A stretch of 64,000 nucleotides of DNA, taken from assembly GCA_013400155.1 (NCBI GenBank), contig VXBM01000285.1, positions 159,211-223,210 of the forward strand. Direction: 5' to 3'. This document shows positions 1 through 10,093 of the stretch, piece by piece. The notes beneath the pieces are model-generated. The model made no database searches. It was given only the letters and a program-made list of their open reading frames with translations, and had not been told where the DNA came from. This stretch comes from Helopsaltes ochotensis (lineage: Eukaryota; Chordata; Aves; Passeriformes; Locustellidae). The translations under genes and the position numbers were made by a program. Every line of letters starts with the position of its first letter. Position 1 is the stretch's first letter.

Positions 1-1860
1 GTCAAATCCAGCTGTGGTGTTAGTGACAAAGTCATGAACTTCTGACTGATGGTTTGGGGCTTACGTGTGGAAACGTGTCCGGAGTCCAATGCCAGGACTG
101 GGAGCTGGGAGACCTGGATTCAGTTCCTGGGCTTTGCCAGAGCTGTTCTGAGAGAGACCCTCAGCAAGACACTTAAAGTCTTTGTGCCTTAGGTCTCTTT
201 GTGAAAAAGCACTGAAAGTCTACCTACATCAGCGTGCTCCAAGTCCTCAAACTCACACATGACTGTGGACTCCTGAACGCCACTGGATGCAGAAGAGCAA
301 AGAAATAGGTGGGATGAGCTGCCTCTTTCCAGCCCATAGCGGACAAGAGCCTGGATCACAGCTGCGGGCATTAGCAGTGACTGGTGTGCTTTTTGGCAGC
401 TCCAAGGGTGAGGACATCATGTCCTCAGGAGACAGTGCTGCTCTCCTGTCTCTGGGTGAGGCTGTTCCCAGAGCAGGCAGCCCCGTGCTCAGGAGGAAGC
501 TTGTGCAGTTCCCCCTCTCCAGTGGTCATAGGAGAACTTAGTTTCTGTGTTTGGCAGCTGGCACAAATCGTCAGCAAACAGCTTCCTGAGAAATTGGCTT
601 CCCAAAGACTCTGCTAACCACGACTGAGCTGCTCCTTTCTTTCCGAGACACACCTGAGCAGCCTCTTCTGGCAAGTCTTTGTTACTGCTCTTTGGGGTAG
701 CTACCAGTCACTGCAGTGCTGTCCTGGGTGTACACCTGCCTCTCCTTGGAGCAGTTTTGGATGAGGTTTATGCATCCTCCAGTTCTGTTTTTCCCTGTGC
801 CCAGCTGAGCCTGGGCAGTGCTCTGTCCCCTGCTGGCTCTCAGAAGGAGGAGCCTCTTCCCCAGGGACAAGGGTGCTCAGGGCTTGTGTCTGCCTGGCTT
901 GGAGACACAAGCATAAACTGCAGCCTGCAACACTGTAATCCCAAAGCTTCAGACTCTCCCTGTGTGTGCCAAATTCTTTTGGCTGTTAAATAAGGGTAGG
1001 AATTTCGAGGCAAGCTTGTAGAGTACAACTTCTGTGTTTGCTTTTAGCTTCATGAATAGCAGCAGTGACTTGTTTGGCTGTATACTGGGAAAACTGTGAG
1101 TTGCCAGCTTTGACGAGCTGCTGTTTTAAAGGAGAAGTTGTCACTTATGCAGCTGTCTGGTTTGTGTTGACTGCAGAATCACTGGTGCCTTGCACAGCCC
1201 TGCTGTGTCTGCAGGTCACCCTCCAGTTCCCAGAGGGGCACGGCAGTGCTCGTGCTGTAATTGGGACCCTGGGGATGCTGTGCTGCTCACAGAGCTCACA
1301 AACCTGTCCAGAACCTTGGCTGTGGTCCATATCTCAGATGGGGCACAGGTCAAATAGCTGGGAAAAAGGCTCCATGAAGGTCACTGATGTAGTTGTCGTG
1401 TTGATGTGTTGGTACATCCCAGGTCTGAGTGGTGGGGAAAGGGAAGGCAAGTGGGAGGTGGGAAACTATTACTGCTGAGTGAGGAAAGGCTATTTCCAGC
1501 CTCTGTTCAATGTCACAAAAGTCCACATGAAGGGAGAGTGTGGGAAACAAGTCAGCATCTCTGCTACTTGCAAGATTTTGTAGTGGTAAGATCTTCACAA
1601 AGCTGCTGGTTGTACCTGTGGGAGGAGAGGTGTGGGGAAGAGCCAGTAGAGCATGAGGGCTTAAGGAGGAAAATAAAAGCTGTTGAACCAGATCCACGCT
1701 CTAATAAATCCTTGCTGATATTTTGTGTGACTCCTTTTTCTGTAGCTGGGGTTGGCTGGGTGCTCTGGGATATATCCAGGTGGGAAGATGTGCTATGGAT
1801 TAGGAGCAACACTGTCCTCGAGCAGGTCACTGCATTCTGCTGACTCCTTGTTTGTGTTAG
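1..1860 (+). other. End of the COL26A1 intron upstream of the EMI exon
   Basis: This stretch is inferred to be intron because it runs directly into the splice acceptor of the EMI exon. Apart from the MIR-like SINE near its start I see only unique sequence. I looked for the exon encoding the first half of the EMI domain (a Trp-Cys followed by a TRTVSC-type motif) and did not find it, so that exon must lie before base 1. Open frames such as 1065-1478 and 1406-1843 overlap frames on the other strand and show no recognisable protein. Confidence 0.75.
93..228 (+). repeat. MIR / CORE-SINE-like ancient SINE fragment
   Basis: The order of motifs matches the body of a MIR element: ggactgggagctgggagacc, then a tcagttcctgg...tttgccag stretch, then gaccctcagcaagacactta, then a tgtgcctta...tctttgtgaaaa tail. 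This corresponds to the family pattern of a gggagccaggagacc block, a 'gctctgcca' block, a 'gtgacc.tgggcaagtcactta' block and a 'tgcctcagtttcc...tgtaaaat' end. MIR and related CORE-SINEs were active before the amniote radiation, so a copy in a bird would be very old. The assignment is from memory of the consensus and was not computed. Confidence 0.72.
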
Positions 1861-1964
1861 TTACAGGACTCTCATCAGGCCCACGTACAAAATGTCCTAC
1901 AGAACTGTGACCACGCTGGAGTGGAGGTGCTGTCCTGGCTTCACAGGGAGCAACTGTGAGGAGG
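1861..1964 (+). CDS. COL26A1: Internal exon of COL26A1 (collagen XXVI alpha 1), C-terminal half of the EMI domain
   Basis: Seen: the exon is bounded by an acceptor with a pyrimidine-rich tract ending in tttgtgttag (1851-1860) and a strong donor, GAGG|gtgagt (1965-1970). It enters with the last base of a codon, carries 34 complete codons and leaves after the first base of the next (104 bp). The peptide begins YRTLIRPTYK and ends LEWRCCPGFTGSNCEE. Known: EMI domains are Cys-rich modules of secreted matrix proteins (EMILINs, multimerins, EMID1, COL26A1), thought to act in protein-protein contacts and multimerisation. The WRCCPG-x-x-G-x-x-C end carries the last three conserved cysteines. The RTLIRPTY and FTGSNC wording agrees with COL26A1 as I remember it; EMID1 is the main alternative. 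COL26A1 is a secreted extracellular-matrix protein with an N-terminal EMI domain followed by short collagenous blocks. The first half of the domain must lie upstream of the window and the collagen repeats downstream. The frame is intact, with no stop or frameshift. Confidence 0.88.
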
Positions 1965-3155
1965 GTGAGTTATCCAGCAATGCCTCTGTCCTTATGGAGC
2001 AGCAAGGATGGACTGGCTGCCTTGAGCTGGGCTTTGTTCCTTAATATGCCCTACAGCTCTTAAACACAGCAACAAATCACCTGTTCCCTTCACTCCCCAT
2101 TGTTACCTGAATGTCACACACGAGCTCTGAAAGGTGGTCTTGGAAAATAGATCATTCTGAATGCCAGCAAACAGGCCTGAACAGAAAGGGGGAAAGAAAT
2201 AATGAAAAGGGAGTCAGGGATGACCTGTTAAGGGATGTGCACATGCTTGGCATCCCTGTTGTGTTCAGAAAATGTGCTTTCTCCTTTTCACATGTTACCT
2301 TCTCCCTGTCCCTGTTATCTCCATCAGTTGCTGTGTCCAATAAAAGCTGGTGCCTGGATGGCTCCTTCTGAATGTTTTATGCCTGGACATAAATAATGTG
2401 TGTGCCCAGAGAGCTTGGAATCAATACCTCTGTTTCCCCTTTCTACCTGCTCCTTGACTTATTGATGCAACATTCATATTGCACAGTGCATGTGCAAACA
2501 CATTTCTCTCCACACAGAGGAAAACACAGGGCTCTTTCCAGAGCAGGAGGAAAAGGTATTTTCCTTTTTTATCACAATAGGGCATGTTTTACATTTTCCT
2601 TCCTAAGATTTTCTACTTTAACTGTCTCTTCTGCGTGTTTGAAACAAGTCCTGCTTCTTCACCAAGTTTCAGGTTTAGGCAGTAAGGCATCTGCTCAACC
2701 TGACTTGAGAGTTCACAGCTTATGAATGGGACAGACTAAGCCTGGAGTTTTCTGTTCATTTGCATCAGGTCAACACAGCCTGCCTCTGGCTGCTGAAGGG
2801 TCATTAGGGGTGTCCAACATCTCTGAGTCTGCTGTTTGTACTCGTTTTCTTTGGGCTGTGATATCTTAATACCAATCGCACAATTCAGGCAAACCTCTGA
2901 CTAGGAAGTTGTCTCGTTACAGTCCCAAAGAGTGATGGCTGCAGACAGCAGCTGGCTCCAGGCTGCTGAGGAAACAATAGCTTCCCAGAAGCTCCAGAAA
3001 AATCTTACAAAGTGGCAAAGCTACCCAAAGTTGCAGCCTGCAGGAGTGAGCTTTACATTTTAATTTTACATTTACATTAATAATGCTACAAGAAGCGAGC
3101 CTGAGAGAGAAGCTGCTGTGTGCAGCTTGAGTTTTTACCTGTCCCTGCAAGGAAA

Positions 3156-3278
3156 GGGGAGCTGGGGATGGTGGCAGAGCTGTCCCTTCCAGGGGAGCTG
3201 GGGATGGTGGCAGAGCTGTCCCTTCCAGGGGAGCTGGGGATGGTGGCAGAGCTGTCCCTTCCAGGGGAGCTGAGGATG
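3156..3278 (+). repeat. 36-bp minisatellite, about 3.4 copies
   Basis: Three identical 36-bp units start at 3156, 3192 and 3228. Each begins ggggagctggggatggtggc and ends with agagctgtcccttcca. A partial fourth copy (ggggagctgaggatg) starts at 3264 and carries a g-to-a change. The perfect identity of the three full units points to recent expansion or ongoing copy-number turnover. No function is implied. Confidence 0.95.
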
Positions 3279-6029
3279 TGCCAGGTGACCTGAGGAGCCC
3301 CTGTGTGCAGCCTGTTCGTGCCTGTAGGTTTGGACAGGTGTGAGTTATTGCAGCTCAGCGGTGCTGCTGGTGCAAAGGAGAGATTCCAGCTCCCTCCCGC
3401 AGTGCCAGATCTGTCTCAGCAGAGTTCAGTGGAAATAAAAAGCCGACATAAGCCTGTGTGAGGAAGCCGGCAGCGATCTCGCAGGAGCAGGTCTGTGGAA
3501 CGAGGTGACAATTTTATACAGTTACTTTTCAAGGTGGAACTGTTCTTTTGGGTTTGGATGTGGTCTGTGGAGTGTGAGAAGGAAGCCAGTAGTAAGCCCT
3601 TACTTTCATGTGTGAGATTCTTTTTACCTTTTTTTTTCCTCTCCTTAAAACATCTGGTGCTACTGACAGTCCCATATCCTTGAATGAAAGAGGAAAATAA
3701 AAAAAGACCCCTTTCCAGTGCAGCAGGGTTGTGCCACTTAGTTTTTAGTGTAAATACATGGCCCTTCAAGCTGTCAATTTTAAAATGGAAATATTTACTT
3801 ACTCCTTATGTTAAGAACTTAATTCTTAATGCTAGTGTCACTTGGGAATGAAAGTAAAAAATGCTAAAAAGAGGCTGTTTTAGGGTTTTTGGCAACCCAA
3901 TATAAGGCTTTTTTTACTGTTTCCTTTCTGTGCTCTCCCCTACTGCAAGTTTGGTTCCTCTGAGAGGGTGGGATGCTTATCTGTGTGAGTTCTTCCTGGA
4001 AACAGCAGACAAAAGGAAACAGAAAACTAAACTGAAGCAAAACAAAAACAGTGCAGTGATGAAGCCACAGTGAATTAGCAGGGCAGAACCTCAAAATGCT
4101 TTCATCTTTCTTTGGTGGTTAGATTTCTCCTCAATATTTCATTTCACTTGTATGTGCAGCTGGTGCTTTAGAAGTTGATGTGAGGTAGGCATGACTGGAG
4201 GCAGCCTGGACCTGCACTGTTTTTAACTTGCTTTCTTGCTGTGCTGCAAATCCTCCCGTTCTCTGACAGCCACTGCTGCCAAAGGAGTGGCAGCTGCAGT
4301 GGCTCTGAGCTTCCACTGCAACATCTCCTGCTTCCAGAGACTGGAGGGAAACACTTCCTTTCCCAATGGAAACACAGTAAGGCTGTGCTTCCCTCAGCAG
4401 GATGGATTAAGCCAGCAGATAATGGATTGATTAAGCACACAGAAGGGTTCTGGGAGCTGTGTGTGCATGGACCTGGCTGATGGTGGTCTTTGCATCCTGA
4501 TGATATAAATCTGTCTAGAACAGCTATTGATTCCTTCTCTAACCTCTAGGGAGCAGAGATAATACTTGCTCCTTTTTTGTGCTGTTCTGGAACAGTGTCT
4601 TTGGGGGAACAACCACTGTAGCATATCTGGAGGATAGATTATTTTATAAGCTGTCCTTATATCAAGCCTTCCTTGCCCTTTTAAAATTAATTTCTTTTAG
4701 CATTTTATGAGGGGAGACAGGACAGGGAGAAGGTGAACTAAGGAAAGAAGTCAAATAATTTGAAGCCATCCAGAGGGTGCAGCTATTTTTGATATCCTAG
4801 CTTGTGATCTCCCAAATGGCAGGTCAGCTTTTCTTTTGCAAAAGCAGCAGTTCTCCCATCACACACTTTGGGTGTCTAGCCCCAAATTATGACAGACTCC
4901 TCATGAGACTGGCTTGCTGTAACACACCTTCAGTGGGAAATCTCCCCTCTGCTAGAGCAAGCTGTTAAATGCAATTCAATCACTGAAGTGTCTCCATCCT
5001 CAGCTGATAAGTTTAACTTGAGACAATAACCACTCAACTGTCACCAGCTGACAGGCACCCACATTAACACTGAAAGCTGCACATTTTTAGATTTAAATGA
5101 TCCTGGGAATCTAACTCCTGCATTGAAGCTGATAAAGAGCAGCATTGTCTGGAGGAACAGCCAGCTCTAGAGGTGGATGGAGATTTTGCTCTCAGTGGGC
5201 CATTAATTTATTGAGGTAAATTAACCTGTTTCCAACCTGTTTCCTTTTTCAAGCTGATGCTGCCTGGGGCTTTCTCCCTTTCCTTTCCTTGCTTTCTACT
5301 CAATCCACGGTATGCCAGTATTTGAAAGATCTCCAGTTCCTTTACTGGTTTTGTAGAACTGTGACCTGCTCATTGAGTTGATAGTCAAAAATCACCAATT
5401 GTATCAGGCCTTTCCCAAAGGGTTTCTTGCAACTTCTTTGGATGGAGAAAAAGACTTGATGCAAACAAGTCTGGTGAATATAACTGTCACTAGATACAAA
5501 CTTTTATTTTCCACTTTCAGGGGGTTTTTGTTTTGTTTAAAGTGGAGCCCAAGCCCAGGACAGGAAATGAATGCACTGAGCCACCCAGTCTGCTGACTGC
5601 TGATATAAAGAACATATGGATGAGGGCAGTGCAGGGGTGAAGTGGTTTAGCCGTTGCAATCATGCATCAAGCTGATTGATTTGAATCCAGGATGATGCTG
5701 ACATTTCAACTCAGCCTTTTTTTCCCCTGTATGGCTGAAAGTTCAAAGGCAAGTGCAACCTCTTGGGAGAGGAAAAGTGTCCCCAGCAAGTTCAGGGGCT
5801 TAGCACTGCCCTGGAGCTCTCCAGCCAGGCGAGGTCTTATTTTACTTTACAAATACAGCATAGCTTTCTTCCCTGTTTGTTTGTACTGCTTGAGTTTGGG
5901 ACAGTAGCCAGTATCCTATTTACCCCAGAAGCAGATTGATGGTAGACTGCTTAGCTGTTTGGGCAAGAAACAGCTCCCAGAGTAACCTCAGCACCTCTAA
6001 AGTGATGCTATTGTGATTCCAAACTTACC

Positions 6030-6046
6030 TTTTTTTTTTTTTTTTT
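6030..6046. repeat. Poly-T tract (T17)
   Basis: An uninterrupted run of 17 T. A shorter T11 run lies 75 bases downstream at 6121-6131. Neither is next to a recognisable retroelement. Confidence 0.95.
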
Positions 6047-8142
6047 CTTTCCTAAGAATGTAAGTAAGATAGGAAATTTGAGCAGCCTTGTTCAAGTAAT
6101 GGCTTAATTGGAGAACTTCCTTTTTTTTTTTACCTCTCTCCCTCCTCATTTCACTTCTTGGAATATTATGAATATTACTTCTAATAGCTATTGTTTGCAT
6201 CTTTCTTGTCATCCTGATATTTTCCAAACCTCTTTAGATTCCCATGTGTTTGCAGTTTTCAAAGCAGCATAAGAAAATGGGGACTTTCCTCTTGGTATGA
6301 TAGAGTGCAAAAACCCTTTTCATGTTTACTGCTGGTTCACAAGATTTCTTGGTCCCAGGAGGAGAGATGCAGAACAACACTGCCAGGAAAATCTTAAATG
6401 AGCAAATTCAATTACGAGACAAAATTTGATGAGACTGTGAGAAAGGACATCAAAACAAGAGACCTGAAGGTTTGAAAGCCCATTGAAGTGCCCTGAAGGG
6501 AAGGGAATTCAAAGTGGTGTTAATGGCACCTCATTTCTCCAAGCCTTGCCCTTCTTCCCCATGAACCATTGAAACACAGAACTGTCCATGATGTGAAAAT
6601 GCAACCCAGAGATCATGAAGTGACATTTCCTGTAGGATCACAGCAGTTCTCTCCAGGAGTTGAGCTTGTGTGTTCTCCTTTTCTCAAGTCCCTCAGTTCC
6701 TTCCTCAGAGCTTTTTGTTGCCACTGAGCTTTATCTTCCCTTAGAAACTGAGAAAGAGAAAACAGTGGGAGTCAGAGCCATTGCAGTGCCTGCTCCTGCT
6801 GAATCCTGGTTCAGTGGTGTTTGCCCACTGCAGCTGAGTCCAGCTCCTGTCATAAAACAAAAGCTTCCATGTGAACAGTGAAATTCTCCCCAGGGTGGTT
6901 TTTTCAGTGCTCTCTGACTGGCTGGGCAGTTCTGTGCTGCAAACATGGCAGACTGAGCTCCTTCCCATCAAGTTTGGATCTAACAGGGGTGTCGGTCTCT
7001 GCTCGAGACTGGTTCAGTAATTCCTTTAGGGAAATGGGGCTTAGCTCTCATTTGAGACCTTTGAAACCAAGTACAACATTTGATTCCACACAGCCAATTT
7101 TTTTTCTGAAAACACCTTCTCATGCCAACGTTTGTTTGTTAGATGCAGTAAGTGAATCATGTGAATATGTATTATAGACTATTAAGTGCAATGCGAATTT
7201 AGTAAAAGTTTTCCAGTTAGTAAGTAGGCAGTAAAATATGGTAACTATCTCTGTAAACCTACCTTCAAAAATACTTTATGAAAAATTATCAAAACATGTG
7301 ACTCACCAGTGATGGAATTGCTGACACATGGAAGTGGCTTCCTGAGTAGTGATGTAGGTCACAGGTGTTGGACAGTACCTAGCCCAGAATCTTCTTCCAT
7401 GGCATGCACCTCCTGCTGCTCCAGTGTTCCACCTCCTGCTCGTGCTTCTGGTGGCCTTCTCAATATAAGATGCACCAGAAGCTGCCCAAGGCACCCTGGG
7501 ATGTGTCACCCACTTGCTGTCTGCTCCCATCACCGTGCTGACCACTCAGCAGCCTCTGGCTTCAGGCATAACATGGGTCAGCCCTGATCAAATTTTCTGA
7601 GGAGTTCCTGGAGCGTGTGGTCACTGTTGGAAGTATCCACAGCCTGCTGAGAGCACTTTCTGGCATCAGCACTCTGTGACTACTTGAGCAATTTCTAAAT
7701 GTTCATCTTCCTTTTCAATAGCTAGTAAAAAAAATTTTTTAAAAAAAATCCCTGTTAGATTTCCAAATATTTTGACACTGCATTCCAGCCTCTGAGTAGT
7801 TTCATTTTTTTTGACATTTCTAATCTGAACAGGGAGAATTTTATTGAGCACCTAATGTCAAAATATCTGAAGTGCTAAATATCTGCAGATTTTATCTTTA
7901 CATAAGTGGGAAAGCTGTATTCTGTATTATCACACTGTCCCAAAGTTTTTAGCCCCCTTTAAATTACCGCGGTATGTAGAGAATCTTTTGTACTTTCCTA
8001 AGCTATTGGCTTTCCCACACACATTGGATGCTCTCTGCTGTGTATGTGTTAATTCACAAGTGAAGGACCCATCTGTTTATCGTGAATTACTTTGCTAAGA
8101 AATTGCTTTATTTCTAATCAGGACTGAGCATGATCTCCCCTT

Positions 8143-8258
8143 GGGTAGGGTTGGGCAGGGCTTGGAGCAACCTGGGCTGGTGGAGGGTGTCCTGCCCATG
8201 GCAGGGGTAGAATGGGATGAACTTTACAGTCCCTTCCTACCCAAACCATTCTGTGCTT
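8143..8258 (+). repeat. CR1 LINE, truncated 3' end
   Basis: The sequence contains the characteristic CR1 tail: gcttggagcaacctgggct, ggtgtcctgcccatggcagg, then a gatgaactttacagtccctt segment and ccaaaccattctgtgc. These correspond to the CR1 3' region that ends in a short repeat of the attctatg type. CR1 elements are usually 5'-truncated, so a copy of about 115 bp is typical. It reads in the same direction as the EMI exon. It is diverged from the consensus and surely inactive. Confidence 0.93.
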
Positions 8259-9997
8259 GTTTTAAACTTGTAAAAGCTCAGAGACATCTCTAGTGGTTGA
8301 TTAGTTACACACTGAAAGTTTTGCACCCAAGGGAGCTCCTGAATTACTTTAGAATGGAACTTGGGAGGTGTGGGCTCTGAAGAGCCCGTCCAGCCTCTTG
8401 ACATTTGCTTTCATAACCCTTACTGCCTCCTTCAATCCTGAGCTTTTATCATGCTACTTTCTCATGTTCCTTCAGAGCTCCTGTTTTCCCCCAAATGATC
8501 GCTTGTTTCCCATTCATCCTCACAATGATGAAGTTTTCTTTGCTTGAGGCAGTTAGAAGGGAGTTGGTCTTTTCCCCCATGTGAGTCTCGCATTGTTAGA
8601 GCCTTTGGGAGTTGCTGACAGTGTAGTGTCCTCTGGAAAAAGGGACATGTGACATGTTCTGCTGTGACTCCTGCAAATGTACTTAGTACCAAAGTCAGGA
8701 AAAACACTCTCCTAAAAAACTCCGCCCTCTCTTTTCCACAGATGTTCCCTCGGAGGTGGTGGGGAAAGGGTGGAGCTGTGTTTATACCAGAAGTTAGTAC
8801 TTTTTGGAGTGTGCACTCCCATTTGCATAGGGAAGAGCTAAATGAGAGGAATAGTTTCTAATTGGTGTCCACTGATCAGTCTGATGCCTTTCAAGTGAGT
8901 TACAGATAATAATGGAAGAAGAATTAAACCCACCTGCTGATGCTGTTGCCAAGTTTCCTTGCTGCTCCACTGATTTGGTTTTTTTATCAGGAGTAGGAAA
9001 CGAGGCTTAGGCCTTTGGCATGAAGTGCCCACAGTTGGAAGGGGGGGCAATGAAGAGTCTTTCTTTCACTCACTTTGCAAGGCTCTTACCCACTTAACCA
9101 GCTGGTTTGTGTTTAATTTTTGAGCACTTAGGAAATTACAGCTCCCTCCCCATTGCTTTTCAAGGGCTTAGTTATGAAATGTGTGGATTTAATGTTGCTG
9201 TCAAACAGTGCTGAATGGGATGGTTCCTTGAGGAAGAACTTACTGAATTTCTTGCAGGAGAATACTTGAGTGGCCTGATTTGCAGAGTGCCATTTCTTTT
9301 TAGTACAGTAATGTATTTACTTTCAGTTATCTTTGATATCTGACTCTAGAAGCAGTGGAGGCTTGTGCAGATGTGAATGTTGGTGAGGATAAGGGAAAGA
9401 TGAGGGACAAAGTTCCAAGTTTTCAGGACTTTCACCCCTAGGAGTGTCTCTCTGTTCAAAATCTTGCAGCTATCTCTTATTTCTCTCTTGTCAAATACTG
9501 GGGAGAGACAAGAACATGCTTTACCCCACACAGGCACTGTCATTTTTATCTTTTTGCCAGAGTCTCTGAGCCCCCTGCACCTATGAGGGTCTCAGAGCAC
9601 CCAGGGCAGACAGAGGGATGTCCTGGGCTCTGACAGGTGGCAAATGGGGTTGTACCAGGGACTGTGCTCAGCCCAGCATGGCTTGTTAGTCCATTTCCAA
9701 GTTAGTAAGGAATGGGGAGCCCTCCCTGATTGGATCTGTGTGTGTTGGAGGCTGAGCAGTACTGGGAATATGTGGTAGACTAGGATTAAAATGCTGTTAA
9801 ATCTTGATTGAATTGTAGAGTTGGGCAAGAATCCATGAAGTGAGATTCGATTAAGGACAGCCACAGAGGCAGGAATAATTAAATGCACAGATTTAAATAA
9901 GAGATTCTGAAGGTAGTGGGATCCCCGGGGGTGGGAATGGAGTTTGTGGAAGATGTCAGAATGAAGTGTTGTTCTAAAGTCAGGAAAAGAAATGCCA

Positions 9998-10093
9998 TTG
10001 GAGTTTGGTGCTACAGATACTCTGACCAGGTGTAACATTTACTACTTGGAGTTTGATGCTACAGATACTCTGACCAGGTGTAACATTTACTAC
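9998..10093 (+). repeat. 48-bp tandem duplication
   Basis: Two head-to-tail copies occupy 9998-10045 and 10046-10093. Each begins ttggagtttg and ends with aggtgtaacatttactac. They differ at a single position near the start (ggtgct in copy 1, gatgct in copy 2). Near identity indicates a fairly recent duplication. Confidence 0.95.

Larger units (their letters stand above)
1965..8142 (+). other. COL26A1 intron, first part: unique sequence with one minisatellite
   Basis: The intron begins with the donor gtgagt at 1965. I see no further exon here: nothing encodes the Cys-x-x-Cys segment expected after the EMI domain, and no Gly-X-Y run. The stretch holds the 36-bp tandem array at 3156-3278, a T17 run at 6030-6046 and a T11 run at 6121-6131. 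The segment around 5000-5240 is AT-rich, repeat-free and rich in TAAT/ATTA words. Open frames here (for example 2396-2725 and 6878-7177) look like chance frames. Confidence 0.6.
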
